From NCBI GenBank assembly GCA_015227615.1, contig JAALGZ010000063.1, positions 1 to 64,000 on the forward strand: a stretch of 64,000 nt of DNA, in the 5' to 3' direction. Source of the stretch: Labyrinthula sp. Ha (Eukaryota > Sar > Bigyra > Labyrinthulida > Labyrinthulaceae). Position 1 is the first letter of the stretch, and each line of letters opens with the position of its first letter. The notes beneath the pieces are model-generated. The model was not told the DNA's origin. It searched no databases and saw nothing but the letters and a program-made list of their open reading frames with translations. Of this stretch, positions 11,526 through 23,785 are shown one piece after another. A program made the position numbers and the translations under genes.

Positions 11526-14061
11526 ATGAAATATGATGAAAAATCTATACTAAAACAATATAAAGAAAGGAAGAAAACCAATGAATTTAAGATTAGGTGG
11601 TATATATTTTCAATTTAATTATTATAAGGTCGGGTACAAATGAAACTATGTCAAAAAATTTCAACAAAGCAATCAAAACTTTTCTCCAAAATATAAAAGT
11701 AAATAAGAAGATAACTAGGTTAAAGTAAGATATTTCCTTCTCAAAGAATATAGGTTTGAATATTGTCCACTTTTTGTTCTGAAAAAACAGTTTGAAAGAT
11801 TATTAAATTTATTTCCAACAGTTGATGACTTAAAGTATTTTTTGTCCTTATTTTAAGATAGGTTTTATTGGTGTTCTATAAATGGCGATAACTTTAAAAT
11901 ACTCTCTAAGCCAAAAATATTTCCTATGTTGAATAAGATAAAGTATTTTCTTATTATTTACTTACTATAGTCTTGATGACTGTGAAATATTATCTTTTGA
12001 GTCTTTTGATATATTTATAAGCAAGAGAACAAAAGTGGAATACTGGTGGTATATTTTTCTTTTATTTCATATTTAGGTTTTGGGAGAATTATTTCACTGC
12101 AACTGAGTTATCAATTATTTTTCAAACACTATCAGAAAATAATACTATGAAGAACTTATAGTAAACAAACCTTTTAGTTAAACTTTAGTGTTTATGAGTG
12201 GACGAATTATAAAGAATATCAAGAGAAAAAAACAATAATTGGAGGTGTGAAACAGGTACTTCTGGGAAATTCTTCTCTTTTTCATTTTGAGTTATTTATT
12301 TTATTTTATTTATTCTTTAGTTTTGGCTTATTTGATATTAAAGATTTTGAAACAGCTTTGATAAAACTAATTGAAAAACATCCTTCACTCTTATATTTGG
12401 AAACAAGAAACAAAAAGATAAAAAATAAAAAGAATATTTATATTATGCTTCAATCTCTGTTACAAAAAAGATATGATCAAGAACTCTCTTTGAACGAACT
12501 TCAACTATTATTTATGGGTGATGGTAAAACTGGAAAAACTTCAACAATAAGAAGTTTATGTAAAAAAAGGTTTATAAATAATATTTCTTCAACTTTAGTT
12601 TTAGAAGATACAAATATTTTGGAAATTGAAGGATACGAACTAAAACCTCTCACTAAATATGAGCTCAGTGTTCAAAGAGTGAAAAGCGTTCTTGCTATTA
12701 AATATTTTACTTCTCAGAAAGTTGGAAATACATCAAAATTCAATCTTCCTTTTGAAAAAGAACTTTTGGAAAGAACTGTTCAAGATGAAGAATTTCTAAA
12801 ACTGTTTACGTGGGATAATAGCTCTGAATATGAATCAAACAACCCTTTCTATCGTATTTCTGATTTTGGAGGTCAAGAAGTTTTTTCTTCTCTTCATCAT
12901 TTATTTATGAATCCAAATGCAGTTTATGTTCTTGTATTTAACTTAACAAAGCAAAATAACAAAGATATGAATAGACTTAAATTCTGGTTAATAAGTGTTG
13001 TCAAAAATGCCCCAAAAGCACCTATTATTTTAATTGGAACTTATTTAAAACTATTTTTTAGGAAAAATAAAAAACAAGAACTAGAAAAAACCGAATTAAA
13101 AGTCTTTAAACTTGTTTCTGAAACTTTTACTGATTTTCAGGTACCAGAGAATGAGAAGATTAGTTTTTTTCCTATTGAGAATTCGAATCCTTCTTCGAAA
13201 ACTATTTCTGAGATACATGAAAAACTTAAAAGCTTTGCAGAAGAGGATGTATTTCTTACCAATTATGTTTCAACTGAATTAAGTTTACCTTGTGTTTGGG
13301 TTTTATTCTTGGATAATTGTAGAGAAGAATCTAATTATGTAAGTGTGAAAAAGTTCAAGAATAAAGGAAAAGTTTGTAACTTTACTGAAGAAAATTTAGA
13401 TGATATGCTTGATATTTATTCAAGAGCAGGAATTATTTTCTACCATAAAAACCTTGAGTTATCTGAAGAAGCAAATTTTATATTTTTTGCACCTTCCTAT
13501 ATAGCTCAAGCTTTAGGAAGTTTTATTCGGGATTCAAATCTTCATCAACTTGCTTTTAGGTTGAATTCAGAGATTTTTCCTGAATATAGAAAATATATTG
13601 ATTCTGGAATAATAAGAAAAACTTTATTGAATGCCCTTCTCAAAGAATATACTAAAGAAGAAAGAGAATATGTTTTAAAAGTTGCTTTAAGTAGTATGAT
13701 TTTACTTAAATATGATGAAAAAGCAGAAACTTTTATTGTTCCAGAATTAATTCCTGTTTTAAATGATATGAGAATTAAACCATCAACTGAGACTGGGGAC
13801 TATATTGAATTTGAAGAACCAATTAGCTTGAAAATTTTCTTATATGCTGTCCTTCAATGCAAAAACGAATATCAACCAAAAGATATTTTGTTATATCGAT
13901 ATTTTGCGAGATTTATTTTCAACCCTGACAAGATTGTTGATATGTTTTTACTAAGTGAAAAAAAAATAGGTTTTAAGTTAGTAAAAAAGACATGGCTGCA
14001 AAATACTATGGAAGTATTAGCCAATAGATTCAAGGATAAGTTGTCTACTGACATGGTTTAG
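11526..14061 (+). CDS. LRR-ROCO protein (leucine-rich repeats, Roc GTPase, COR)
   Basis: Eight exons join to 776 residues: 11526-11596, 11629-11724, 11754-11834, 11862-11942, 11971-12045, 12077-12160, 12189-12290, 12321-14061. The introns are 27-32 nt, GT-AG, and all phase 2. Exons 2-7 are all multiples of three (96, 81, 81, 75, 84, 102 nt) and each encodes roughly one LRR (for example ATELSIIFQTLSENNTMKNL). The last exon carries the Roc GTPase, with P-loop GDGKTGKTS (about residue 263) and switch II DFGGQE (about 378). It also has GTYL (about 436) where GTHxD is usual, so the guanine-reading Asp appears absent. A COR domain follows (about 500-660, FFAPSYIAQALGSFI). No kinase follows; the protein ends in about 110 residues of unclear fold. 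ROCO proteins are dimeric signalling GTPases, and in brown algae LRR-ROCO genes are proposed immune-type receptors. Two introns have alternative donors 3 nt apart. Confidence 0.85.
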
Positions 14062-15099
14062 TTTGAGTGTTGTTAATTTTATTCAGTTGAGTAATAATTA
14101 AATCGCAAAATCTGTTTTATATTGTATCTATAGTTTGAGTTTATTTACTGATCTTATGTAATAAATACTCGTATCTAAGGTTTAGCTCATAATACAAGGA
14201 TATTTAATCGATGAGCATATGAACAGAAAAAAAAGTGGGGAATGGAAATTTGCAACTATACTAGCTATTTACGGCTGAAAATCCACAAAATGTATTTTTT
14301 CAATTGAGGTCTAGGTTCGGATCAGAAGTAAGGCGGAGACGGCTAATAGGACTGAGACTGAGAATCCATAGGCTCGAGGTAATTGCATTGCTTAAGAGTC
14401 TAGTAATGTTTCAACTGTACTATCCTTTCTTTTTTGTTTCATGTGCAATTGTTCCCATTAATATGGGATTCCCCTTTCAGACATTCCTAGGACAAATAGA
14501 CACTCTTCGATTTCCCTGTTCAAAAAAATGCAAAATTTTCAGTTTTTAAATTCGAGGCTGCACTTTATTCTTTCGCAGCTTAGGGTCATTTAAACAAGGT
14601 AAGACCTTGACTATATAAAATGATCTATCAGTGTAGGCTAATCCCCTTAACCTTTCAACTGTTCTACAGGGACTTTAGTCAATGTTAGCAACCTATTCTT
14701 CAACAGCGAGATAGTAGCTGACAAAATAACTACTATCATGGTTGACCTTTGGGAAGTCACAGAACGTAGCAAAGTGGTAAATGATAGTTAATAAAAACAG
14801 AAGTAACATAATGCTTAAGAGGAAAAGAGCTCTGAATACTATAGTAATAATTATCTCGAAAGAAATCATCTTAAATTCAAGAACTCTATTAGCCTAGATG
14901 TGTATACTCTTAACTTTTTAAAAGAGGAAACATACCTGCAGAGGCCGAGCCAATCAAATCAAACAGAGCGTTGAACCACAAACTCATTTATATCTTTGTG
15001 ATATAACCTGATAAAGTTTAAGTGAAAATACTGATGTTAAATTGGATTTAGCTTAGATTTTTCTATTGAACTGAATAAATGAAATTAAAAGTTTAATTC
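14062..15099. other. No gene recognised
   Basis: Downstream of the ROCO gene. A short, less AT-rich patch at 14300-14390 has an open frame without recognisable features. I support nothing else here. Confidence 0.35.
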
Positions 15100-15560
15100 T
15101 TGGCTGCTCAACTTCCTTTAAAGCTACTCATCCAGCTCAATGGATGGTGAACGCCTTAGATATGCACTCTATTTAGTGCCATATTCACAAACTACAGAGT
15201 CTTTTCGATTTGATTTTAGGTATGAAAATTGAATTTTCAGCAAGCTAGGTGCATCTCCAACATTTATTTCTACTAGATGTAAGACGCTATGTATCAGTTC
15301 TCTCACTCCTAATTTAGATAATTTGAAATATATTAAATGGAAAAATAGTATTGATTCTTCTCATGACTAGTTCTGCATGGCTTGTTTCAACTCAGTGAAA
15401 ACTATTATAAGGGGATGCTCTTTTTCAATATTTTCATTCCAAAACCTCAACAGCAGAAAACTGTGTGTATTTCTTACTATTTAGAGATCAATGAAGCTAC
15501 CCAGATGGCGAACACTCACACTTAAATGCAATGATAAGTGGCTAGAGAATTAATCTTGAG
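15100..15560 (+). pseudogene. LRR coding relic
   Basis: Plus-strand frames here still read as leucine-rich repeats although stops interrupt them. Examples are TPNLDNLKYIKWKNSIDSS (near 15310), FCMACFNSVKTIIRGCSF (near 15375) and WRTLTLKCNDKWLEN (near 15510). No intact frame exceeds about 40 codons. It lies 1 kb downstream of the intact LRR-ROCO gene on the same strand, so it is probably what remains of a neighbouring family member. A GRGKTFLICL-like string at about 15790 could be a worn P-loop in the expected order, but this is weak. Confidence 0.4.
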
Positions 15561-17269
15561 TAACCATTTTTTTTGCGATAACTTGCTTTCTGTATTAATT
15601 ACTGTTTACACTTGTATGAAAATAGGCCAATAAGTATTAAATAGAATTAATTTTTCTTTTTCCGTTTCAAGTAATATGAATGTGTTTATCTATTGGGACT
15701 GCACAGAAAAAGATATCTGTTTGCTATGCTTACCTAGTGCAAGCTCTATAAATTCTATTCAACCGTTTTTTCACACTTCCTGGACGAGGTAAAACGTTTC
15801 TCATATGTCTAGAAATGTTCCGCTAAAGTATGTTATTGCTTTAAATCAGTACCACTCACTCAATTGTATGTGTACTAAGTTTCCCATACTTCAGCCAAAC
15901 ATCGTTCTTAGTTGCAACGGCTCCTGAGTACAGAGCAATATTTTTATAAGAATAGTCAACACAGAGCAAAATATATAGATAATGCCTTCTAATCTGTCAA
16001 ATAAGACAAGAACTTCTGCTTAAAGAATAAAAAATTAAAATTCTTATCAAAATATATCAATTAAGATATCATAATCTAAGGCGCTGTAACTTTTGGGTTA
16101 TTAACAACCATAGCTACTTCTTTCAACTTTTTCAATACTTTGGTATATGCAGATAACTTGTAGAACTTACAAGTCACTTTCTTGCCGTTAGGAGTTTATG
16201 TTCGGAACTATTTCTTAAAACTAACACAGGCCTGAGATCTGTCATTTTAATTTTACACACGGTTAAAAGTGTTAGTTCGACAGTTCCACTGGATCATTTC
16301 ACTTAAATTTTGACTCTTGTAAATCTTATTATTCAAGCACAAAGAGATCTGGGATTTCTGTTATTTACTTAAAACTGCTTTCTCGATATGTTAGAAGGAT
16401 ATTTTAACTATTTTCACCCGGTATTGATTTTGTCAATAAATTCATAAGTATGACAAAGAATGTAACAATCTTTCCAAATAAATATAAAGGTTTCATCTCC
16501 TGTAAGAAGCCAAGCCATGCCAAGTTAAACATTCTTAATATTTTTTGTTTTGATTTTCTTTTATTGATGAAGCTGCAGATTTTGAAGCGGCACTCATGAA
16601 TGATTTATTTTCTTTTATATCACTTCATACACGGTACGGGGTTTAAATATAGAACTAAATAGTGATATTATATTTAAAATGTTTATTTCAAATCATTCTA
16701 TCCCTGATTAAAATATTTTCTAACTTTTGCCTTGTTTTCTTTGTTTACAGCGCTAACATGAATATTGCTGAGCCCATATAATCCACATGATATTGAAACA
16801 TGTGCTAACACGGGCTAAATATTTTGTTCAATTTATAGCTAAAGAGTATATATATATACAGCTTCCTTTATGATTTTTTTTATTTTGCTCAATATTCTCG
16901 GATGTGGTCTTCCTAGTACCAATTGTACATGGTAATGTTCGAAGCTCAAAAGTTCATAACAGCTTTATCCTAGAATGCCTCTTGACTGAATATATATTAT
17001 TATTCATATGGTTTGAAGTTGTATGCATATTATCTGAATTGATTTTCGTCTCATATATGTAGACTACTGGTTTTCCTTATATTCTAGTTAGTCATGTGGC
17101 TCATCGTGATATCTTCTCTCTCTGATTCACTTTTTTCTTTTATTTATTTGTGAATCATACTTTTGGCCACTTAGTCAAACCAATGAAATGATTCGAAGTA
17201 TCAGATAAGAATCCCCTTTGGAATCCTAAGCCAGATAAATACTATCCCTGTTAGAGTTTCTTATCGTAT
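15561..17269. other. No gene recognised
   Basis: AT-rich with short frames only. An open plus-strand run of about 25 codons near 16090 has no domain I know. If an LRR-ROCO relic lies at 15.1 kb, its GTPase part would fall here, but I could not recognise it with confidence. Confidence 0.3.
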
Positions 17270-20200
17270 CGTGAATAATGATAGTAAACGGTAAGTAAAA
17301 TCTTAGCCGTATCGTTAGCCGGAGTAATCATAAAGTTAACAGAGTTTACAATGAACAGAAAATCTAACACTACGTACCGATATGCTTAGTCGACTCCAAC
17401 AAATCAATTTTTTTCTACATGGTTAAAGACACAACCAAATAAGTCCACGAAGAACTCCTCGTATAAAAAACGTAATGGTCATAGAAATACAAATAATATA
17501 TAGAAATGATCGAATAATCATTTATTCTCTGAAGGTTGAAGACTGGTTGTCTTCTATTTATTAAAGATTTTGTTTCGCTGATCTTTCTGGGAGACGTGTT
17601 TGATTGAGAAAAGAGAAAGTAAATTTGGGCTAAAGCAAAGAAAATTGACAAGATGAAATAAGATGGGGCTAAAGATTTTTTAAAGCATAATTTTAGATTT
17701 TTTGTGTTGAACTATCAAAATGATGTTTAATTATTATTACTATTGCTTGGTAAACAAGTAGAAATTTTGAAAAAATATTTCTCTATAGGTAGAAAGGGAG
17801 AAATCCTGGGCTAATAAGTTAAAAACCTTAAGAATTAGCTTTAATCTCTTATTGTAATCTCACGCATTCTCTTGTGTTCATCATCCTCAGGAAAGTTTCA
17901 TCCGTCATATTTTATATCCTCAACTGTTCCTTCAAGGCATAACACCTCATGTATTCTGGTTCTTTCTATTTTTCAACATGAATAAATATTCTGGTTATCA
18001 TAAGCTTCCAATTAGGATTACACTTGTCTTCCTGTAGAAGCATTTTACTATACTAGTTGCCTTTTCCCGTCGCTAAATTTTATTACTCTGGTTAATTGCG
18101 GTCTTGGAAGGTTTGAATAGCCCATTAGCTTATTCTAACTGGTTTAAAACTTGTTTCCAGGAGTCTAGTTATTGTTCTCCTGTTTCATCGTAACTCCAAC
18201 GCCACTATTAAAAAAGAATTTGCATAGCAAACCAAGTTGATTTTACACCAATCATTATCAAGTTCTCTGATAGACTAACGGTATTCTTCTCACAAAAAGC
18301 ATCAATATCTTAGCTTCTAAGGAACATAACCTAAAATGTAAATACCATTAAAAAATATCTCAGGAAACTCTTGGTTTCTTCTTCTTTTTTTATTTCAGGT
18401 AAAGACCTTTCAAATTTCATCGTTCAACTCGAAGATACTGGAAAAAAGTAGAGAATTAACACCAAATATAGAAATGCCAAATAGAAAATTATTGGAGTTT
18501 TCATAGCTCCTAATAGTATGGAAGGACTAAGAAGAAGCTGCATTCATTAAAAGAGATCATTTGTTGGTTTTTTACTTTTTTGGATTAAGGATAATAAAAT
18601 ATTGAGATTAGTGTGGTATAAGAGAACGATCAAGATTTCAAGAAGTAGAAGGGTTCTCAAGTAAGTTAAACATAGAGTCATAATACATAAGCACTAGCAA
18701 GAAGAATTAATGTTTTCCTCTATAAACTTACATCAGTAACGTTGTATAAAACTAAGAGGAAATTGCTCAACTTATTAGAATAAAAGTATTAATTTTTTTC
18801 TCAGAAATGCAACAGAAAAATGACCACAGTACTACTTTTTTTCAAAAACAAACAATGTGTTACCTTGTTTACTGTTAGTAGTAACTTTTCTATCAGCTGA
18901 TATGTGATTTTTATCATTCTACCATGTGTAAAGTTAAAATAACACATATTATTATATTTGAGTTTGCACCAATATGACAGAGAGTTGTATATTTAGAATT
19001 AGTAAAAACTTCAAACTTTATTCTTCTTGTTTATAAGCTACTGGAAATAGGTTTTAGATAAGCTTTAAACTCAGTTTTATAGTTATTGAGCAATCAGAAG
19101 CTCAATTTTTGTTATTTTAAAGTTGATTTTATAGTAAAATTAAACAAAGGCAAATAACAACAGTTGGGATTAATAGGCAAGTTATTGGAGTTTCTTCAAA
19201 CAAAACTTGAAGTAACCCTAAATCATTAATATCTTTGGTTGACTACTATTTCTGAGAATATTTTGTTACTTGGTATTACTCGTTCAGGAATATTTAATAT
19301 TTCAAGGTATCCTTTTTCACAGTTTCTGAGATCTTGGAAATAAGATACATTGTTAGGAAGCCTATACAGATTACTACACTTCTCAAAAAAAGTTGTTTTT
19401 AGACTTAAATTAACTCGCTCTTTCGACTAGTGAGGTCTGTTTGGGGTCTAGACAAGTATTTCTCGAGGTAATACACTTATGGAAGTTGATAAAAACAGCA
19501 TTTTAGCCTAATATCGACTTAAAAAAACATTAAAAATACTCTAAAACACAGAATTAAAGGTTAAGTTAGTTTTTAGTTGTTTGAGGCTATCTGGTACAAA
19601 ATTTTAAGGGATTATAGCAAAACTGAGTGATTTCGTATTTTCAGATGTGCAGATTTTCAACATTTGACTTTTCTGAGTGAGGTTTAGCTTAGTTACAATT
19701 AACTAGAAAATAAAAATCCTGAGAAATGGTTTGAGAAGTCAGCTATAGTAAATGCTTAAAGTCTGAAAAGAATCAGATCATCTATAGAGTTGTTCTTCAT
19801 GATGTTACGTTTAAATGTATGTTTTTCTAGAAATCTATAAACTTTGTGAAAGGCACCCTTAGAACTAACCTTTATTAGAGTTTGAAATACTCATCCTTAT
19901 CAAATATTTAAAAAATGCATGGTTGAAAAGATTTTCTCAATGAAAACATGTTTTGACTGTTATTATGTAGTTGTGGAAGTTTTCGTGACAAAAACTGAGA
20001 AATACTATATACGTTATTTTCACTAATTGTGGTTTCTATAAATTTGTATTGTTTTAAAACTATAAATTTTTATGTAAGTAACTAGCAGGCCTAGCTAGCA
20101 ATGTTTTTTGAAATTTATAGAAGAGCTGAAATGGTATTTTTGATTATACGGCCATTTTACTGCATTTTTCAAAAAAACGTTGATAAACTTTTTATCACCT

Positions 20201-20395
20201 CGTAATAACAAAAATAATTAAACGCTATTGTTCACTACTAGATGTAAATTGAATATAAAAGCTAACCTTGACAGTTAACAGAAGTGGTGTAACCTTTTTC
20301 TTCATTATTTTCTGGTTGATAAAAAAGGAAAGAACAATATTTTGGTGGTATTTGGTACTTAACATGAAATAAAATAGTTTACAGCCTACATTATA
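17270..20395. repeat. Long dispersed repeat, copy B
   Basis: Second copy of the repeat at 7135-10330, about 10.1 kb downstream and in the same orientation. Shared landmarks are the CGGTAA-rich left edge and a TTTTTTAAAG(T/C)ATAATTTTAG word (7600/17675). There is also a near-identical stretch at 19609-19904 and a GTGGTGTAACCTTTTTCTTC word near the right end (10212/20284). The same minus-strand coding-like block is present and equally broken. One piece (20147-20276) is in reverse orientation relative to copy A. Element class not recognised. Confidence 0.65.
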
Positions 20396-22519
20396 TCACC
20401 TAACTGAAGAGTTAATTTTAAACAGCTCTCCGCATATGCATCTAACTCTTGATGAATCGGGCTTAGACTCGAGTTATAGGTATTTCACTATCGGCAGTTA
20501 TCATTCGTTTTGCTGTTGTTAATGCAGTAGTATTTATTGTTCTTAATTTATTTAAAATATCTTAACACTGAAAGAAATATACTGTGCAAACAGAGTGCTT
20601 TTGAACTATGTAAAATATGTCTCTTAACTCCTAGTCCTTGCTTAGGTATATTCTCTTTCTTGTGTTGCCTTGTACGAGGCTTCCACGAAGCTAAAGGAAT
20701 TATTATGGAACCTTAGTAAGAAATGATGGAATGACTAAAGCATCAAAACTTATCAATGACCAAAAGTATCAATATATCAATTGATTTTGATCATATGGCC
20801 CATGTCATTACTGATTATCATTGATTATCAATAATCAATCAAAATAGTTTGGGATTTATGAGAATCAATCAATAAGAAAAATATGAGGAAATGCCTTATT
20901 GATAAATTATCAATAAACAAAATAACACCGTTAGTTGTTAAATAACACAGAAACACGTAGGATATCGAAGAAAACTGAGAATGGATACCAAATATCAAGT
21001 TAGTATCAACAGGACAAGATAAAGTCTCGCAGAAAACCGAATCCGGTGATTTTTATTGGTAGCACTAGGTCTTAGCGCAGTCACTGGTAACTAGGCCTTG
21101 GTGTTGGTGTTATATTCTACATTTGGCCCATTTCTTGTAAAACGGGCAATATATCAATTTATGTATTAATAAAAATATTACAAATACACCTTCATATCAT
21201 TAAACTCTCAATATAGCCCTTAAGGAAAATAAATTGTGCTATAGTAAAATAACATTCTCCATCAAGTACTGCTTAGGATGTTTCTTGAACCTTCATTTAC
21301 TTCTGAAGAGCGCCTGTAAATATTGACTTGGAAGCTAGGAGCGGTATAACTGAAATACCCTTTACAATAATAGACCAAAGTAGCCATTTAGTTCGAAAAG
21401 GAAAAAGAACAACCTCATTTAAGAAAACATCAATAGCTGGAGTATTGCAAGTTTTCTCTGACGTAGATATGATAAGCTTTGATTATGGATTAATTTCCAG
21501 TATGGCTCTTTATTTTATCTCTAGCTTGTTATGGAGCAACATAGTCACATTGAACTAAATAACCAAACGTTAATTGAATGGCGATCCGAGTGTAGAATAC
21601 ATGAGAAGTGCTTCTTTACTTAAAGAAAATGGCTCTTAAGGAGATTTAAATGTTTTCTATGGTATTTTGGAAGACGAGAAAAGTTTTTTCCAAGATACGA
21701 CCATGTTTAATTTTGCTAGAAAATGTATTTATTAAGAAATATACAAGGTATTACAGTTATCTGAGGATGGCACATGAAGTAATAGGGTTAATATAACATC
21801 TGATTGCTTGATTTTCTAGTTAGAAAATCATTATTTACACACCGATTGAGATCTTTTTCTTGGTGAATATATATTGAACATGCTCCCCTCTATGAAGATC
21901 GGGGAACAAGATAAATTGAAAACTATTAGAGTAAACCGGCTGGAAATACTTTATATTTTGTATCAACATAGATCTTTTGTTGCTATATTTAGGAAATGAT
22001 CATTTAGTTGGCTTTATGATACACTGCCTGCATGGAAATCTATACTCAAGTGTTCTTAGTAGCCAAAGATTTTACCTACAACAAAAAGGTCAAATAAGAA
22101 TTCTTAAGAATATTTTGAATAGAAAAACGTAAAGAGGCTTTTGAATATTCTTTAGTACTCTCAAAGTAGGGGCCGGTCATGGAAGCCTGTATATAGCTCA
22201 AAAATCTAATGTTTTGATTCCATACAAATATTTTCCGTGTTACCCCCGACAAATACAGTATATTAACTACTTAACTACAAAGAAACGGCATAATAGGTGC
22301 TCTTCATGTTAGTAGGGTACATTTAGCGTTCCACAAAGAATGAACATGTAGCATAATTAACTGGTGGTGAGGATATGGAAAATTGGAGCGATCCAAAACA
22401 AGTAGTCACCTCTTAACCATGCTGAAGTCAAGAATGCAAGAGTTATAGAAAAAGCTTAGGGTTTGTTTTCATAATATATTACAATTTTTTTGCTTTCTAC
22501 TCAATGTTGTTCTGTTCTG
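20396..22519. other. No gene recognised; holds a small palindromic repeat
   Basis: Apart from the TATCAAT-rich stretch described separately (20745-20930), nothing can be supported. An open frame at 21328-21558 (76 codons) has no recognisable domain. Confidence 0.35.
20745..20930. repeat. TATCAAT-rich palindromic repeat, MITE-like
   Basis: Contains many direct and inverted TATCAAT/ATTGATA words. Examples are ATTGATTATCAATAATCAAT and a closing TTATTGATAAATTATCAATA. A central CATATGGCCCA is shared with a similar stretch at 63060-63185. The inverted words would let a transcript fold back, as in small non-autonomous DNA elements. No target duplication was identified, so the class is a guess. Confidence 0.4.
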
Positions 22520-23560
22520 TGTTTTTTTTAATGTGAGAGTACTTATTTTCCTGAAATTGCAGTATATGCTCGTCTTTGCACAAAACTCATTTTCATGCCG
22601 TCCAATTGAATATAACTCTTGCGCCACAGTCCTATTAAGATATTTAATGGTCATAAAGCCTTTCCGGAACATGTTTAAAATTCATCCAAAGCTATCTTCA
22701 AACTAATTCTACTTTCTTGAACATGTTGATTTAAATGATTTCCCCACTGATATCAAGTTTAACATTTCAGAAATTTTGTTAAAATATAACCTAGAAAAGA
22801 TACGATAGTAGTTAGCTAATGCTAAAGCTACCGAAAAGAGTCTTCTCGTAAGGAAATATCCAGTAGAAGTGATGAGAATATTATAGCTACTCTGTTCAGA
22901 CAATACTTTGAATTATTCAAGCCGCAAAGCCATTCTGCTTATAATGTTTAAGGAATTTAATGTTGCTGTAGAGAACAATTTCAAATCTTGAATTGTGTGT
23001 TTCTTTTAGGCGGTTCAAGAATATTAACGTAACAACTGTTTCGACAAAATACTGAGACATGGTTTAATTCTTGTCGCGCTTGTACATGTGACATAAGAAA
23101 TTTATAAATTTGACAGAGAGACATGAAACTAAATATTTGTTTTGTTTTGTCCCATGCCCGGATCTTATTCATGCTCTAACAAGGTATTGTTACTACTATG
23201 AGAAGTATCGGGGAACTTGATTTATCATATAAATATTTTCAAGCTGCAAAATTTCTCTAAGATTATTAGCACAAAGTAAAATAATTCCCAACTAGGTGAA
23301 GCTACCTTTCAAAATAATGTCTTAAGTTTTCTCGGAAATTCCAACGGCATAAACTTAAAACACCTATTGAAGAAGTCTCTCTCTCTTGGAGCCAAGAATA
23401 ATAATGTCAATTTAAGTGGACGAGAAAAGCAAATTTCTACTTGGGAATAGCAAAAAAGATAATAAGTTTTAAGGATAATTCTGGTGAGCAAGCAAATGAA
23501 CAAATTCTTTGTGTTTATTTTGTAAGGCACGAAGATGACCAAAATCTAGTCATATGGATA
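22520..23560 (+). pseudogene. LRR coding relic
   Basis: Plus-strand frames retain LRR-type sequence broken by stops and frame changes. Examples are NVRVLIFLKLQYML (near 22530), LEHVDLNDFPTDIKFNISE (near 22715), ELDLSYKYFQAAKFL (near 23215) and INLKHLLKKSLSLGA (near 23350). The LEHVDLNDF and ELDLSYKYF strings are the usual LxxLDLSxN signature. Minus-strand open frames over the same stretch are shadows of this relic. It adds to the cluster of decayed LRR genes around the intact ROCO gene. Confidence 0.5.
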
Positions 23561-23709
23561 GGTGCTGGTTTCCACCAGTCTAAAATAAATGCTTAAAACT
23601 CGTATGTAGCTACAATTTCTAGGACATAATTTATATTAAATATTTTATACATAATTAAAGCCGTGTGATTTTTGCATATAAGTTATTTTACATTCCTGGG
23701 TAGAGTTCC

Positions 23710-23785
23710 AAGAAGAGGGGCTCGGGATTTTATGGTGGTAGTAATCTGTAAAATCCGAGTTTGATTCCACGTGCCTGAAAGTTCT
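23710..23785 (+). repeat. tRNA-like sequence, possibly SINE-derived
   Basis: GGTGGTAG (23734-23741) resembles an A box / D arm. GAGTTTGATTCCA (23757-23769) resembles a B box / T arm. The spacing of about 23 bp between them is shorter than usual. The T-stem and acceptor stem do not pair properly, so it is not a working tRNA gene. A decayed tRNA or a tRNA-derived SINE head is the likeliest reading. Confidence 0.25.

Noticed and set aside
12291-12320. Reading the ROCO frame straight through this stretch
   Set aside because: It would insert ten mostly Phe/Leu residues into an LRR. The stretch has GT-AG ends, is T-rich and is phase 2 like its neighbours, so it is taken as an intron.
14304-14549. 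81-codon plus-strand frame downstream of the ROCO gene
   Set aside because: The Arg-rich opening comes from a short GC-richer patch. No domain and no start codon at its beginning.
22469-23542. Four consecutive minus-strand open frames
   Set aside because: The plus strand over the same stretch carries LRR-type sequence, so these frames are shadows of that relic.
23710-23785. Working tRNA gene
   Set aside because: A-box-like and B-box-like words are present, but their spacing is short and the T-stem and acceptor stem do not pair. Kept only as tRNA-like.
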